Positions 18,729 through 27,683 of a stretch of DNA of 64,000 nucleotides are shown piece after piece (the first letter of the stretch is position 1; every line of letters starts with the position of its first letter). Made by a program: the position numbers and the translations under genes. The stretch lies in NCBI RefSeq assembly GCF_020176715.1, contig NZ_JAIVMF010000003.1, positions 248,001 through 312,000 on the forward strand, given 5' to 3'. The notes under the pieces were generated by a model, which worked only from the letters and a program-made list of their open reading frames with translations, was not told the DNA's origin and ran no database searches. This stretch comes from Stappia stellulata (GTDB taxonomy: Bacteria; Pseudomonadota; Alphaproteobacteria; Rhizobiales; Stappiaceae).

Positions 18729-19787
18729 ATGGCCCAGGAAGACGACCACAAGCGAACGATCGTCTACGGCGATGCGGCGATCAAGTACATTCGCAAGAAT
18801 GAACTTCCTGCATATCCTCGGTTCTATGAGCTCTGGTACACTTACGCGGCCGGCTTCAACCACTCTCTCAACCGCGCTGTAAACGAAATTGCCGGCTCGA
18901 CCGGCAAGGTCACCACCGAGCAGCTTCAGCAAATCTACAACGGCTTTCTGTCCCCGACGAAACTCGGGGACCGCATCGATGAAGTCGGAGAAAAGATCTC
19001 GGACGAGATCCGCGATATGGTCGACATTCTGGGACAAAGCGTCGATAGCGTCGCGGAATATGGCGCCTCGCTTGCCGGGGCCCAGTCTCAGCTTGAAGAG
19101 CTTGAGGATCCGACACAGCTGAAGCGTGTCGTCAGCCACATGATCAAGGCGACCAAGAGCACGGCCGCCTCGAACAAGGCACTCGAAGACCAGCTTATGG
19201 AGTCGCGCAAGCAGATCGAAGAGCTGCAGGAGAGCCTGGAAGCGATCCGCTATGAATCGCTGACCGATGAACTGACCACCCTCAGCAATCGCAAGCATTT
19301 CGATCACACGATCGAACGGGTGGTGAAGGATGCCGGGGAATCCCAGGAGCCGCTGTCGCTGCTGCTGACGGACATCGACCATTTCAAGAAATTCAACGAT
19401 ACCTTCGGGCACCAGACCGGTGACCAGGTCTTGCGGCTTGTCGCCCTCGCCGTGAAGCAGAACGTCAAGGGCCACGACATCGCCTGCCGCTATGGCGGCG
19501 AGGAGTTTGCGATCCTGCTGCCGCACACGTCGCTGCGCCAGGCCGTCACCGTTGCCGAGCACATCCGGCGCGCGGTGCTGTCGAAGGAACTGGTGAAACG
19601 TTCGACCGGCGAGAATCTCGGCCGGATCACGATTTCCATCGGCGTGTCGTCGTTCAAGCCGGGCGATACCGCCCAGTCGCTGATCGGACGCGCCGACACC
19701 GCGCTCTATGCCGCCAAGGCCGCCGGGCGCAATCTCGTGCGCTGCGAAACCGACCCGGACGTCCAGAGCGACAGCCGCGTCGCCTGA
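18729..19787 (+). CDS. Diguanylate cyclase (GGEEF)
   Basis: This 352-residue cytoplasmic protein makes cyclic di-GMP. The N-terminal half is helical and predicted to form a coiled coil (about 60-175), ending with the KQIEELQESLEAIR linker. A GGDEF domain follows (about 180-345) with the active-site GGEEF at residues 256-260, DIDHFKKFND as metal/nucleotide site and SIGVSS. The inhibitory I-site position four residues before the active-site Arg reads KGHD (247-250) instead of RxxD, so product inhibition is probably lost. No membrane segment or sensor domain is seen. Overall it resembles Caulobacter DgcB. Confidence 0.92.
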   Translation: MAQEDDHKRTIVYGDAAIKYIRKNELPAYPRFYELWYTYAAGFNHSLNRAVNEIAGSTGKVTTEQLQQIYNGFLSPTKLGDRIDEVGEKISDEIRDMVDILGQSVDSVAEYGASLAGAQSQLEELEDPTQLKRVVSHMIKATKSTAASNKALEDQLMESRKQIEELQESLEAIRYESLTDELTTLSNRKHFDHTIERVVKDAGESQEPLSLLLTDIDHFKKFNDTFGHQTGDQVLRLVALAVKQNVKGHDIACRYGGEEFAILLPHTSLRQAVTVAEHIRRAVLSKELVKRSTGENLGRITISIGVSSFKPGDTAQSLIGRADTALYAAKAAGRNLVRCETDPDVQSDSRVA

Positions 19788-19978
19788 TCCGGTTGCCCAC
19801 CGACACCGCTTGAAGAAAAGACGCTGCCGGCGCATTCAAGTGCCGGACCGTAATCCTGTGCGTTTCAGGGATTGCAGACCCGGACAAGCCCCCCACCCTC
19901 GACCAAAGTGCCGGCCGGAGATGTCCGGCGCGGCGTCGCCTTGGCATGCGGCTGTGCGTAAAACCGCGCGTCCCGACC

Positions 19979-20365
19979 TCAGCCCGGCGCGTTGGCCGGC
20001 TGAAAACCGTCGGCGTCGGCGGCCTTCAGCGACACGGATTCGCCGCAGCCGCAGGCCGAGACTTCGTTGGGATTGCGGAAGACGAATCCCGAGCGGAACT
20101 TGGTGACCTCGTGGTCCATCTCGGTTCCGAGCAGGAACAGGACAGCCGACGGGTCGACATAGATGCGCACGCCCTTGTCCTCGATCACATCGTCGCCGGG
20201 CTTGGCCTCCTCGACGAGCGACATGTCGTACTCCATGCCCGCGCATCCGCCCTTCTTGATGCCGACGCGCAGCCCGAGAGCGTCCTTGTCGGAGTTCTCG
20301 ATGATTTCGCGAACGCGCCCTGCTGCGGCTTCGGTCAGCGTCAGGACTTGAAATTTCGATGCCAT
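19979..20365 (-). CDS. sufA: SufA, A-type iron-sulfur carrier
   Basis: This 128-residue HesB/IscA protein is the carrier of the suf operon. The three conserved cysteines are in GGCAGMEY and ACGCGESVS. The ATG at 20365 gives MASKFQVLTLTEAA, a normal family start; the longer frame to 20467 is ignored. It is the last gene of the suf cluster, 163 bases after sufT, and ends in a convergent gap with the diguanylate cyclase gene. It probably receives clusters from SufBCD. Confidence 0.92.
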   Translation of the reverse strand: MASKFQVLTLTEAAAGRVREIIENSDKDALGLRVGIKKGGCAGMEYDMSLVEEAKPGDDVIEDKGVRIYVDPSAVLFLLGTEMDHEVTKFRSGFVFRNPNEVSACGCGESVSLKAADADGFQPANAPG

Positions 20366-20528
20366 CGCAGTGTCCAATCCAGCAGTCCGGGAAATTCGGG
20401 CGCCTTGCGCATGGCGCGCAGGGCGCGGGTTTTGCGCGGCGACGAACCGGTTCGGCGCGCCGCGCACGATTAAATGTCTCGGAACCCGCAGTCCCGAGCC
20501 TTCATCTCAATATAGGGCGCCGGCCGGG

Positions 20529-20927
20529 TCAATACCAGTTGAGGGCGATCTTGGCTTCTTCCGACATGCGGTCCGGCGTCCACGGCGGATCGAACACCAT
20601 GTTCACATTGACCGGGCCGACACCGGCAACGGAACTGACCGCATCCTCGACCCAGCCGGGCATCTCGCCGGCGACCGGGCAGCCGGGCGCGGTCAGCGTC
20701 ATGTCGACCGAGATCGACCGGTCGTCCTCGATATCGACCTTGTAGATCAGGCCAAGCTCGTAGATGTCGCAAGGGATCTCGGGATCATAGACGGTCTTCA
20801 ACGCGCCGACGATATCCTGCGTGATCTGCTGCAGCTCATCCGCGGGAATGGCGCTGCCGCCGGAGCCTGAAATTTCCGCTTGCGCCTCTCCGACACCCGT
20901 ATCGGTCATGGTCGAATGTTCACTCAT
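20529..20927 (-). CDS. sufT: SufT, DUF59/MIP18 iron-sulfur maturation protein
   Basis: This 132-residue protein carries a DUF59 (MIP18-like) domain associated with Fe-S cluster maturation. Diagnostic segments are VYDPEIPCDIYELGLIY, TLTAPGCPVAGEMPGW and NMVFDPPWTPDRMSEEA. The first 40 residues are variable. GAGGAT precedes the ATG at 20927, seven bases after the end of sufS, so co-transcription and coupling are likely. SufT-type proteins support cluster delivery under high demand in other bacteria; its exact partner here is not visible. Confidence 0.92.
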   Translation of the reverse strand: MSEHSTMTDTGVGEAQAEISGSGGSAIPADELQQITQDIVGALKTVYDPEIPCDIYELGLIYKVDIEDDRSISVDMTLTAPGCPVAGEMPGWVEDAVSSVAGVGPVNVNMVFDPPWTPDRMSEEAKIALNWY

Positions 20928-20934
20928 GGCATCC

Positions 20935-22191
20935 TCACGCAAAAAAGTCCTGAGCCTTTTGCAAGGCGGCGACGAGACTGTCGACCTCTTCAATGGTGTT
21001 GTAGAGACCGAAGCTTGCCCGGCAGGTCGAGGTCACGCCATAGCGCGCCAGAAGCGGTTGCGCGCAATGGGTACCGGCGCGCACCGCGACGCCTTCCCGG
21101 TCGATCACCATCGAGACGTCATGGGCGTGAACCCCCTTCATCTCGAAGGAAATGATCGCGCCCTTGCCCGGTGCCTCGCCGAAGATCCGGATCGAATTCA
21201 GTTTCTTTAGCTGCTCCTGCGCATAATCGCGCAGGCGCGCCTCATGCGCGGCGATGCGGTCGCGGCCGATCGCATCCATGTAGTCGAGCGCCGCGCCCAG
21301 CCCGATCGCCTGAACGATCGGCGGCGTGCCCGCCTCGAAGCGGTGCGGCGGGGCGTTGTAGGTCACGCCGTCCTCGGTAACGTCGAGGATCATCTCGCCG
21401 CCGCCGTTGAACGGAGCCATCTTTTCCAAAAGCTCCATCTTGCCCCAGAGCACGCCGATGCCCGACGGGCCGTAGACCTTGTGCCCGGTGAAGCAATAGA
21501 AGTCGCAGCCCAGATCCTGAACATCGACCGGCATATGCACGGCCGACTGGCTGCCGTCGACCATGACCGGCACGCCGTGGGCATGGGCGATCTCGCAGAC
21601 CTGCTTGATCGGCACGACGGTGCCCAGCACGTTCGACATATGGGTGATGGCGACCATCTTGGTGCGCGGGCCGATGGCCTGTTCGAAGGCGTCCAGGTCA
21701 AACGACCCGTCCTCGCGCACATAGACCCACTTGAGAACCGCGCCCTTGCGCTCCCGCAGGAAGTGCCAGGGCACGATGTTGGAATGGTGCTCCATGATCG
21801 TGAGAACGATCTCGTCGCCCTCGCCGATGTGCTGAGCCCCGTAGGATTCGGCCACGAGATTGATCGCCTCCGTCGTCGAGCGGGTGAAGATCACCTCGTC
21901 GACCGACGGCGCGTTCAGGAAGCGGCGCACGGTCTCGCGCGCCGCCTCGAAGTTTTCCGTCGCGGTGTTCGACAGATAGTGCAGGCCGCGATGGACATTG
22001 GCGTATTCATGCGAATAGGCCCGCGTGACCGCATCGATGACCGCTTGCGGTTTCTGTGCGGACGCCCCGTTGTCGAGATACACCAGCGGTTTTCCGTAGA
22101 CTTCCCGCGACAGGATCGGGAAGTCCCGGCGCACCGCCGCGACGTCGTAGGTGGCAGCCGCATCCGCAGCCGGATTCGCGCTCAACGCCAT
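20935..22191 (-). CDS. sufS: Cysteine desulfurase SufS
   Basis: This 418-residue PLP enzyme releases sulfur from cysteine as a persulfide for Fe-S assembly (group II desulfurase). The PLP Lys is in FTGHKVYGPSGIGVLWGK, the cofactor-binding His in EHHSNIVPW, and the persulfide Cys in RAGTHCAQPLL. The N-terminus has VRRDFPILSREVYGKPLVYLDN, normal for SufS. It lies directly after sufD (3 bases) and before sufT. No SufE-type activator gene is visible nearby. Confidence 0.96.
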   Translation of the reverse strand: MALSANPAADAAATYDVAAVRRDFPILSREVYGKPLVYLDNGASAQKPQAVIDAVTRAYSHEYANVHRGLHYLSNTATENFEAARETVRRFLNAPSVDEVIFTRSTTEAINLVAESYGAQHIGEGDEIVLTIMEHHSNIVPWHFLRERKGAVLKWVYVREDGSFDLDAFEQAIGPRTKMVAITHMSNVLGTVVPIKQVCEIAHAHGVPVMVDGSQSAVHMPVDVQDLGCDFYCFTGHKVYGPSGIGVLWGKMELLEKMAPFNGGGEMILDVTEDGVTYNAPPHRFEAGTPPIVQAIGLGAALDYMDAIGRDRIAAHEARLRDYAQEQLKKLNSIRIFGEAPGKGAIISFEMKGVHAHDVSMVIDREGVAVRAGTHCAQPLLARYGVTSTCRASFGLYNTIEEVDSLVAALQKAQDFFA

Positions 22192-22194
22192 GTC

Positions 22195-23520
22195 TTACTC
22201 CTCGGTCGAAAGCCAGTCTTTGATCCGGCCTTCAAACGCCTCGATAACGATCTCGTCGTTGATTTCCTCGACGGCCTCGGAGAGGAACGCCAGCACGAGC
22301 AGCGTGCGGGCCTCCTTTTCCGGAATGCCGCGTGCGCGCAGATAGAAGAGGAGATCCTCGTCGATCTGGCCGCTGGTCGCACCATGCGCGCATTGCACGT
22401 CATCGGCAAAGATTTCCAGCTCGGGCTTCAGCGACATGTCCGCATTTTCCGACAGAAGCAGCGACTGGGTCATCATCTGACCGTCGGTCTTCTGCGCATG
22501 CGGACGCACGATGATCTTGCCCTGGAACACGCCCTTGGCACCGTCGTCGACCACGGTCTTGAAGATCTCGCGGCTCTCGCAATGGGGAACCGCGTGATCG
22601 ACGACCAGCGTCTGGTCGACATGCTGCCGGTCGCGCACCATGGTGATGCCGAGCAGATCCGCGCGGGCATTCTCGCCGTCGAAGGCGACGAAGGACTGGT
22701 GACGGGCAAAGCCCGATCCGATCCCCGCACAGATCAGCTTGGCCTGCGCCTCTTCCGCGAGCGTCAGCGTCGCGGTGGCGATATGGGTCGTCCCGGCGGC
22801 TTCCGCCTGAAGCCGCGCCACCGTCAGCCCGGCGCCCTTGCCGGCGCGAATATCGGTCAGCGTGTTGGAGAACGTGCCCTCCACGCCGCCGACGAAGGTC
22901 TGCAGGATCACCGCCTCGCTTTTCGCGCCGGCGCGGATCAGGACCCGCTCGGCGGTGCTGGCCGCCTCTGCCCCCGACACATGGACGATTTCCACCGGCT
23001 TCGTCAGCTTGGTGTTGTCCGCAATGGCGAGGTCGAGACCATCGGCGCAGAAGATCGCATTGAGACCGACAGCGGCGTCAGCGAGCGCGACCACCGGCAG
23101 GTCGAGAAGCGCCTCTCCGTCGGCGGCAAGCGCCTCGGCAAAGGGGCGCACGGTGACGCCCTCGCCGGCAAGCCCCGCCACATCCGACAGTTCCGGATAG
23201 AAATGCCCGTCGACAATCACCAGACGGAACCGATCGACCGATGCATAGGCTTCGCCCGCCGAGGCGAGCACGGCCTTGGCATCCGCCTCGGAGCGCCTGG
23301 CGGCAAATGCCGGCACGTCCTTCAGCCTTGCGCGCAGGTCGGAGTACTTCCACTCCTCCACCCGGCGGTGCGGCAGGCCGGTGGCGCGAAACGCGTCAAA
23401 GGCCTCGGTGCGCAGCCTGGCCACGCCGGCACCGCCGGGCAGCGCGTCGCGCATCGTTTCATAGGCTTCGGCCAGAGCGGCCTCCGCCTTGGTTTCGAGA
23501 GTGCGTGGTTCCATGTTCAT
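22195..23520 (-). CDS. sufD: SufD, Fe-S scaffold complex subunit
   Basis: SufD is the SufB paralogue of the SufBCD scaffold. The 441-residue product shows the family C-terminal beta-helix with GKIIVRPHAQKTDGQM, ADDVQCAHGATSGQIDEDLL and a final helical GRIKDWL. The ATG at 23520 is preferred because GGGGGAAG lies just upstream. An in-frame GTG at 23541 overlaps the sufC stop (GTGA) and would add seven residues. It is part of the suf operon between sufC and sufS. Confidence 0.94.
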   Translation of the reverse strand: MNMEPRTLETKAEAALAEAYETMRDALPGGAGVARLRTEAFDAFRATGLPHRRVEEWKYSDLRARLKDVPAFAARRSEADAKAVLASAGEAYASVDRFRLVIVDGHFYPELSDVAGLAGEGVTVRPFAEALAADGEALLDLPVVALADAAVGLNAIFCADGLDLAIADNTKLTKPVEIVHVSGAEAASTAERVLIRAGAKSEAVILQTFVGGVEGTFSNTLTDIRAGKGAGLTVARLQAEAAGTTHIATATLTLAEEAQAKLICAGIGSGFARHQSFVAFDGENARADLLGITMVRDRQHVDQTLVVDHAVPHCESREIFKTVVDDGAKGVFQGKIIVRPHAQKTDGQMMTQSLLLSENADMSLKPELEIFADDVQCAHGATSGQIDEDLLFYLRARGIPEKEARTLLVLAFLSEAVEEINDEIVIEAFEGRIKDWLSTEE

Positions 23521-23537
23521 GACAGCTTCCCCCGCGC

Positions 23538-24293
23538 TCACGCGGCCGCGCCGACATAGTCGGCGTAGCCGTTCTTCTCCAGCTCAAGCGCCAGGTCCTT
23601 GTCGCCTGTCTTCACGATCCGGCCCCGGGACAGCACATGCACGACATCCGGCACGATGTGATCGAGCAGACGCTGATAGTGAGTGATCACCAGGAAAGAC
23701 CGCTCCGGCGAGCGCAGCGCGTTGACGCCATCGGACACCACCTTGAGCGCATCGATGTCGAGACCGGAATCGGTCTCGTCGAGCACGCAGAGCGACGGCT
23801 CCAGCAGCGCCATCTGCAGGATCTCGGAGCGCTTCTTCTCGCCGCCGGAAAAGCCGACGTTCAGCGGACGCTTCAGCATGTCCATGGTGATCTGCAGATC
23901 GGCGGCCTTTTCCTTGACGCGGCGCATGAACTCCGGCGTCGACAGCTCGTCCTCGCCGCGCGCCTTGCGCTGTGCGTTGAGGGCCGTCTTCAGGAAGGTC
24001 ATCGTGGCGACGCCCGGGATCTCGATCGGATACTGGAACGCCAGGAACATGCCGGCTGCGGCGCGCTCGTCGGGCGACAGTTCCAGCAGGCTCTCGCCAT
24101 TGTAGAGAATGTCGCCGTCGGTGACCTCATAGTCGGTCTTGCCGGCGAGAATATAGGAGAGCGTCGACTTGCCGGAGCCGTTCGGCCCCATGATGGCATG
24201 CACTTCGCCGGGCTTTACGGTCAGGTTGACGCCGCGCAGGATCTCGGTGCCGTCCTCGGCAATGCGGGCGTGAAGGTTCTTGATCTCGAGCAT
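23538..24293 (-). CDS. sufC: SufC, ATPase of the Fe-S scaffold complex
   Basis: SufC is an ABC-type ATPase that drives conformational change in SufBCD. The 251-residue form begins [11 protein letters not shown] and has Walker A ([10 protein letters not shown]), the signature [11 protein letters not shown], Walker B/D-loop ([15 protein letters not shown]) and [11 protein letters not shown]. The DETDSGLD sequence is the SufC variant of the D-loop. GAGGA precedes the ATG at 24293; an earlier ATG at 24311 is possible. It lies between the 57-residue membrane protein gene and sufD. Confidence 0.95.
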   Translation of the reverse strand: MLEIKNLHARIAEDGTEILRGVNLTVKPGEVHAIMGPNGSGKSTLSYILAGKTDYEVTDGDILYNGESLLELSPDERAAAGMFLAFQYPIEIPGVATMTFLKTALNAQRKARGEDELSTPEFMRRVKEKAADLQITMDMLKRPLNVGFSGGEKKRSEILQMALLEPSLCVLDETDSGLDIDALKVVSDGVNALRSPERSFLVITHYQRLLDHIVPDVVHVLSRGRIVKTGDKDLALELEKNGYADYVGAAA

Positions 24294-24404
24294 CGGGTAA
24301 TCCTCGTTCATGTCGTTTCGGCGAACCTCTTGGGTTCCGCCGTGAATATTCGGGGCAACGGGAAGCGCGCACCGGAGGCTTCGCGCTTCACTCTTCGGGT
24401 CAGC

Positions 24405-24578
24405 TCAACGGGTCGCGAGCTTGTAGGCAAACAGCACAAGAGCAGCGGCGACACCGACCGCAGCGGCCGTTTTCAACGTGTAGCCCTTGTCTTTCGCGAC
24501 GAAGAGCATTCCGAGAAAACCGCCGACGCCCCCAGCGACCGGGGTTGCGAACAGGTCGATGGCATCCGCCAGCGTCAT
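24405..24578 (-). CDS. 57-residue membrane protein within the suf operon
   Basis: The product has two hydrophobic segments, about residues 7-27 (LFATPVAGGVGGFLGMLFV) and 38-52 (AAAVGVAAALVLFAY), joined by a basic loop (AKDKGY) and ending in KLATR. I know no named family for it. Its ATG shares one base with the sufB stop (TGATG), which indicates translational coupling to sufB, and sufC follows after 111 bases. Two-helix topology and Gly/Ala-rich helices suggest an oligomeric membrane protein. Whether it has any role in Fe-S assembly is unknown; position alone suggests it. Confidence 0.75.
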   Translation of the reverse strand: MTLADAIDLFATPVAGGVGGFLGMLFVAKDKGYTLKTAAAVGVAAALVLFAYKLATR

Positions 24579-26050
24579 CAGCCCACGGAGCCTTCGAGGC
24601 TGATCGAGATCAGCTTCTGCGCCTCGACCGCGAATTCCATCGGCAGCTGCTGGATCACGTCCTTGACGAAGCCGTTGACGATCAGCGCCACCGCCTCTTC
24701 GTCGCTGAGCCCGCGCTGCTGGCAATAGAACATCTGGTCGTCGGAGATCTTCGAGGTCGTCGCCTCATGCTCGAAGACGGCCGTCGCGTTCTTGCTGTCG
24801 ATATAAGGCACGGTATGCGCGCCACAGTCCTGTCCGATCAGGAGGCTGTCGCACTGGGTGAAGTTGCGTGCGTTAGAGGCTTTGCGATGCGCCGAGACCA
24901 GCCCGCGATAGGTGTTCTGCGACTTGCCCGCCGAGATGCCCTTGGAGATGATGCGGCTGGAGGTGTTCTTGCCCAGATGCATCATCTTGGTGCCGCTGTC
25001 GATCTGCTGACGACCGTTCGACACGGCGATGGAGTAGAATTCGCCGCGCGAATTGTCGCCGCGCAGGATGCAGGACGGGTACTTCCAGGTGATCGCCGAC
25101 CCGGTCTCGACCTGGGTCCAGGAGATCTTGGAGTTCTTGCCCCGGCAGTCGCCGCGCTTGGTGACGAAATTGTAGATGCCGCCCTTGCCCTCGCTGTCGC
25201 CCGGATACCAGTTCTGGACGGTTGAGTACTTGATCTCGGCATCGTCGAGCGCGATCAGCTCGACCACGGCCGCGTGCAGCTGGTTCTCGTCGCGCTGAGG
25301 GGCCGTGCAGCCTTCCAGATAGCTGACGTAAGCGCCCTTTTCCGCGATGATCAGCGTGCGTTCGAACTGGCCGGTGTTCTGCTCGTTGATGCGGAAATAG
25401 GTCGACAGCTCCATCGGGCAGCGCACGCCCTCGGGGATATAGACGAAGGACCCGTCGGTGAAGACGGCGGAGTTCAGCGTCGCATAATAGTTGTCGGTCA
25501 CCGGAACCACAGACCCGATGTACTTCTTGACCAGCTCCGGGTGCTCCTGCAGCGCCTCGGAGATGGAACAGAAGATGACGCCGGCCTTCTTCAGCTCTTC
25601 CTTGAAGGTGGTGACCACGGACACGCTGTCGAAGACGGCATCGACCGCGACGCGGTTCTTCGGCTCGACGCCGGCCAGGATTTCCTGCTCCTGGAGCGGA
25701 ATGCCAAGCTTCGCGTAGGTCGCCAGCAGTTCGGGATCGACCTCGTCGAGGCTCTTCGGCCCCGGCGTCGATTTCGGCGCGGAGTAATAGTAGATGTCGT
25801 TGAAGTCGATCTTCGGATACTCGACGCGCGCCCAGGTCGGCTCGGTCATCGTCAGCCAGCGCTTGTAGGCGTCGAGGCGCCACTCCAGCATCCACTCCGG
25901 CTCGTTCTTCTTCGCCGAAATGAACCGGATGATGTCCTCGTTGAGGCCTTTCGGCGCCTTGTCGGACTCAATGTCGGTGCTGAAGCCGTATTTGTATTGA
26001 TCCACATCGATCGACCGCACGCGGTCGATCGTTTCCTGAACTGCAGGCAT
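24578..26050 (-). CDS. sufB: SufB, Fe-S scaffold complex subunit
   Basis: SufB is the main cluster-building subunit of SufBCD. The 490-residue product has the expected N-terminal helical region, [15 protein letters not shown], then the beta-helix core with [35 protein letters not shown] and [20 protein letters not shown]. The C-terminal [16 protein letters not shown]-like region and [19 protein letters not shown] complete the family pattern. The ATG at 26050 has GGAGACGGAA upstream; a codon at 26077 is an alternative. It is 101 bases after the upstream cysteine desulfurase. Confidence 0.96.
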   Translation of the reverse strand: MPAVQETIDRVRSIDVDQYKYGFSTDIESDKAPKGLNEDIIRFISAKKNEPEWMLEWRLDAYKRWLTMTEPTWARVEYPKIDFNDIYYYSAPKSTPGPKSLDEVDPELLATYAKLGIPLQEQEILAGVEPKNRVAVDAVFDSVSVVTTFKEELKKAGVIFCSISEALQEHPELVKKYIGSVVPVTDNYYATLNSAVFTDGSFVYIPEGVRCPMELSTYFRINEQNTGQFERTLIIAEKGAYVSYLEGCTAPQRDENQLHAAVVELIALDDAEIKYSTVQNWYPGDSEGKGGIYNFVTKRGDCRGKNSKISWTQVETGSAITWKYPSCILRGDNSRGEFYSIAVSNGRQQIDSGTKMMHLGKNTSSRIISKGISAGKSQNTYRGLVSAHRKASNARNFTQCDSLLIGQDCGAHTVPYIDSKNATAVFEHEATTSKISDDQMFYCQQRGLSDEEAVALIVNGFVKDVIQQLPMEFAVEAQKLISISLEGSVG

Positions 26051-26151
26051 TTCCGTCTCCATCCACTGCGGTGTCAAGGACCGCGGGTTGTCGAACTGTC
26101 ACCGTCAGCAACGAGACGTCACCTTCGGCAGCTACTCAAGGCTCGGTCGGG

Positions 26152-27330
26152 TCAGGCGGCGCGTCCTGCGCCCGCTGTCCGCATCCGGGCCGTTACACGT
26201 CGCCATGCGGCGACAAAGGCCTCTGTTTCTTCCGCGTGCGTATCCGGACCAAGGCTTACGCGCAAGGCGCAGCGTGCCAGGTCCCGATCGACGCCCATCG
26301 CCGCAAGAACATGCGAAGACGACACTTTTCCGCTCGAGCACGCCGACCCGGAAGAGACCGCAATCCCCTCAAGATCAAGCGCGATCAGCACTGTCTCGGC
26401 CGGCATTCCAGGCACGGCGAAACAGGACGTATTTGGCAGACGCTGCGCGTTCTGCCCAAACACGCGGGTCTCCCCCTTTATATGGAGGAGATCGCGTTCC
26501 AGACCATCCCGAAGGACGCGCAATCGGTCCCAATCGGCGATTTCCTCCAGCGCAATCCGCGCTGCGACGCCAAACCCGGCGATGGCAAGCACATTCTCCG
26601 TTCCGGCCCGCTTGCGCCGTTCCTGCCCGCCGCCGGTGAGAAGCGACACGGGATGCAGCCCCGCATTGCGCAAAACCAGCGCACCGGCCCCTTGAGGGCC
26701 ACCGATCTTGTGCGCGGACAAGGACACACTGTCGGCCCGCCAGCGCTCAAGATCGAGCGGAAGGCGGCCGGCCGCCTGGACCGCGTCCACATGCAGCGTC
26801 GCGCCAACCTCGTGAACCGCCTGGCCGATCTCCTCGAGCGGCTGGATCACGCCGGTTTCATTGTTCGCCGCCATGACGCTGACCAGGACGGATCGCCCGT
26901 CCGCGACAAGCTCGCCCAGCCGCTGCGACAGTTGCGAGACATCGACACGCCCCTCAGCGTCGACCGCGACCGTTTCGACCGCATTCGCCGCAAACCGTCC
27001 CCCGGACAGCACCGACGGGTGCTCGCACGCCCCGACCAGCAGCCGGTCGAAGCTGCGGCTGCCGCGCCCGTCGACCCAGACGGGCGACAAGGCGGTCACA
27101 TTGGCTTCGGTCGCACCGGAGGTGAAGACGACATTGGCCGGTTCCACGCCGGCAAGCGCTGCCGCCGCAGAGCGCGCAGCCTCGATTTGGGCGCGCGCTG
27201 CCCGGCCCGGCGCATGAACGGAGGAGGCATTTCCAACCACCCCGATCAGCTCGCGCATCGCATCTGCCACCGCCGGGCGCAGTTTTGCGCCCGCGTTGTG
27301 ATCCAGATAGATGGCTCTGCCCTGCGCCAT
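26152..27330 (-). CDS. Cysteine desulfurase, NifS/IscS type (SufS2-like)
   Basis: This 392-residue PLP enzyme is the first gene of the suf operon, a position seen for SufS2 in rhizobia. It starts AIYLDHNAGAKLRP and has HPSVLSGG, SLSAHKIGGPQGAGAL (PLP Lys) and SSGSACSSGKVSSSHVL (persulfide Cys), which mark group I desulfurases. AAGGAAG precedes the ATG at 27330. The frame is open further upstream to 27606. An in-frame ATG at 27459 would add a hydrophobic segment (LLGCAAVTASLFVFCAV) lying inside the predicted transcript, so an N-terminally extended form cannot be excluded. Confidence 0.9.
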   Translation of the reverse strand: MAQGRAIYLDHNAGAKLRPAVADAMRELIGVVGNASSVHAPGRAARAQIEAARSAAAALAGVEPANVVFTSGATEANVTALSPVWVDGRGSRSFDRLLVGACEHPSVLSGGRFAANAVETVAVDAEGRVDVSQLSQRLGELVADGRSVLVSVMAANNETGVIQPLEEIGQAVHEVGATLHVDAVQAAGRLPLDLERWRADSVSLSAHKIGGPQGAGALVLRNAGLHPVSLLTGGGQERRKRAGTENVLAIAGFGVAARIALEEIADWDRLRVLRDGLERDLLHIKGETRVFGQNAQRLPNTSCFAVPGMPAETVLIALDLEGIAVSSGSACSSGKVSSSHVLAAMGVDRDLARCALRVSLGPDTHAEETEAFVAAWRRVTARMRTAGAGRAA

Positions 27331-27542
27331 TGCGGCATCACTTCCTTCTTCAGGCCCGGGTCTTCCCGGATCGGACACGGTCGAACGTATCGCTGCCGGC
27401 ACCGCGCAAAACACGAAAAGCGATGCCGTGACGGCCGCACACCCAAGCAATCCTTGCATTTCGGCGCGGAGATCTGGATAAGACAAGCCTACAAGCCACG
27501 CGAAGGACCGAAGGGTTCGAAGTGTTCGGCTCGACCGCGAAG

Positions 27543-27559
27543 TTTCGAACGATTCTAAA
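27543..27559. promoter_or_regulatory. Irr-box-like operator (iron control element)
   Basis: TTTCGAACGATTCTAAA is an inverted repeat with arms TTTCGAA and TTCTAAA around CGA. It differs at one position from a perfect TTTAGAA/TTCTAAA palindrome, the consensus I recall for Irr (ICE) boxes of Hyphomicrobiales. It lies immediately downstream of the predicted -10 of the suf promoter, so it would cover the transcription start and repress when occupied. Irr control of suf genes is known in related bacteria. A second, imperfect inverted repeat overlaps it (TTCTAAA-GAAG-TTTTAGGAA). Confidence 0.6.
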
Positions 27560-27562
27560 GAA

Positions 27563-27591
27563 GTTTTAGGAACGGCGTTCATCCGAGTCAA
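27563..27591 (-). promoter_or_regulatory. Predicted sigma-70 promoter of the suf operon
   Basis: On the minus strand TTGACT (27591-27586) is separated by exactly 17 bases from TAAAAC (27568-27563). The matches are 5 of 6 and 4 of 6 to consensus. Transcription would start near 27556, inside the Irr-like box, about 225 bases before the cysteine desulfurase ATG at 27330. Confidence 0.55.
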
Positions 27592-27683
27592 GGCGGCACT
27601 ACGCAATAGCCCTTAGCGTGCCTGACGATTGTCGAACGCGCGTGACACAAAAAGGAACACGAGCCCCATGCACGAGGTGGTCT

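Larger units (their letters stand above)
27331..27683. other. Divergent intergenic region, suf operon and hydrolase gene
   Basis: This 353-base stretch holds the predicted suf promoter (27563-27591) and the Irr-like box (27543-27559). It includes a roughly 220-base leader of the suf transcript, open in frame with the cysteine desulfurase. Several TTCGAA-like half sites lie near 27516-27530. I see no convincing promoter for the rightward hydrolase gene. Confidence 0.6.

Noticed and set aside
18669-19835. Minus-strand open frame opposite the diguanylate cyclase
   Set aside because: It is an antisense shadow of a gene with a complete GGDEF domain.
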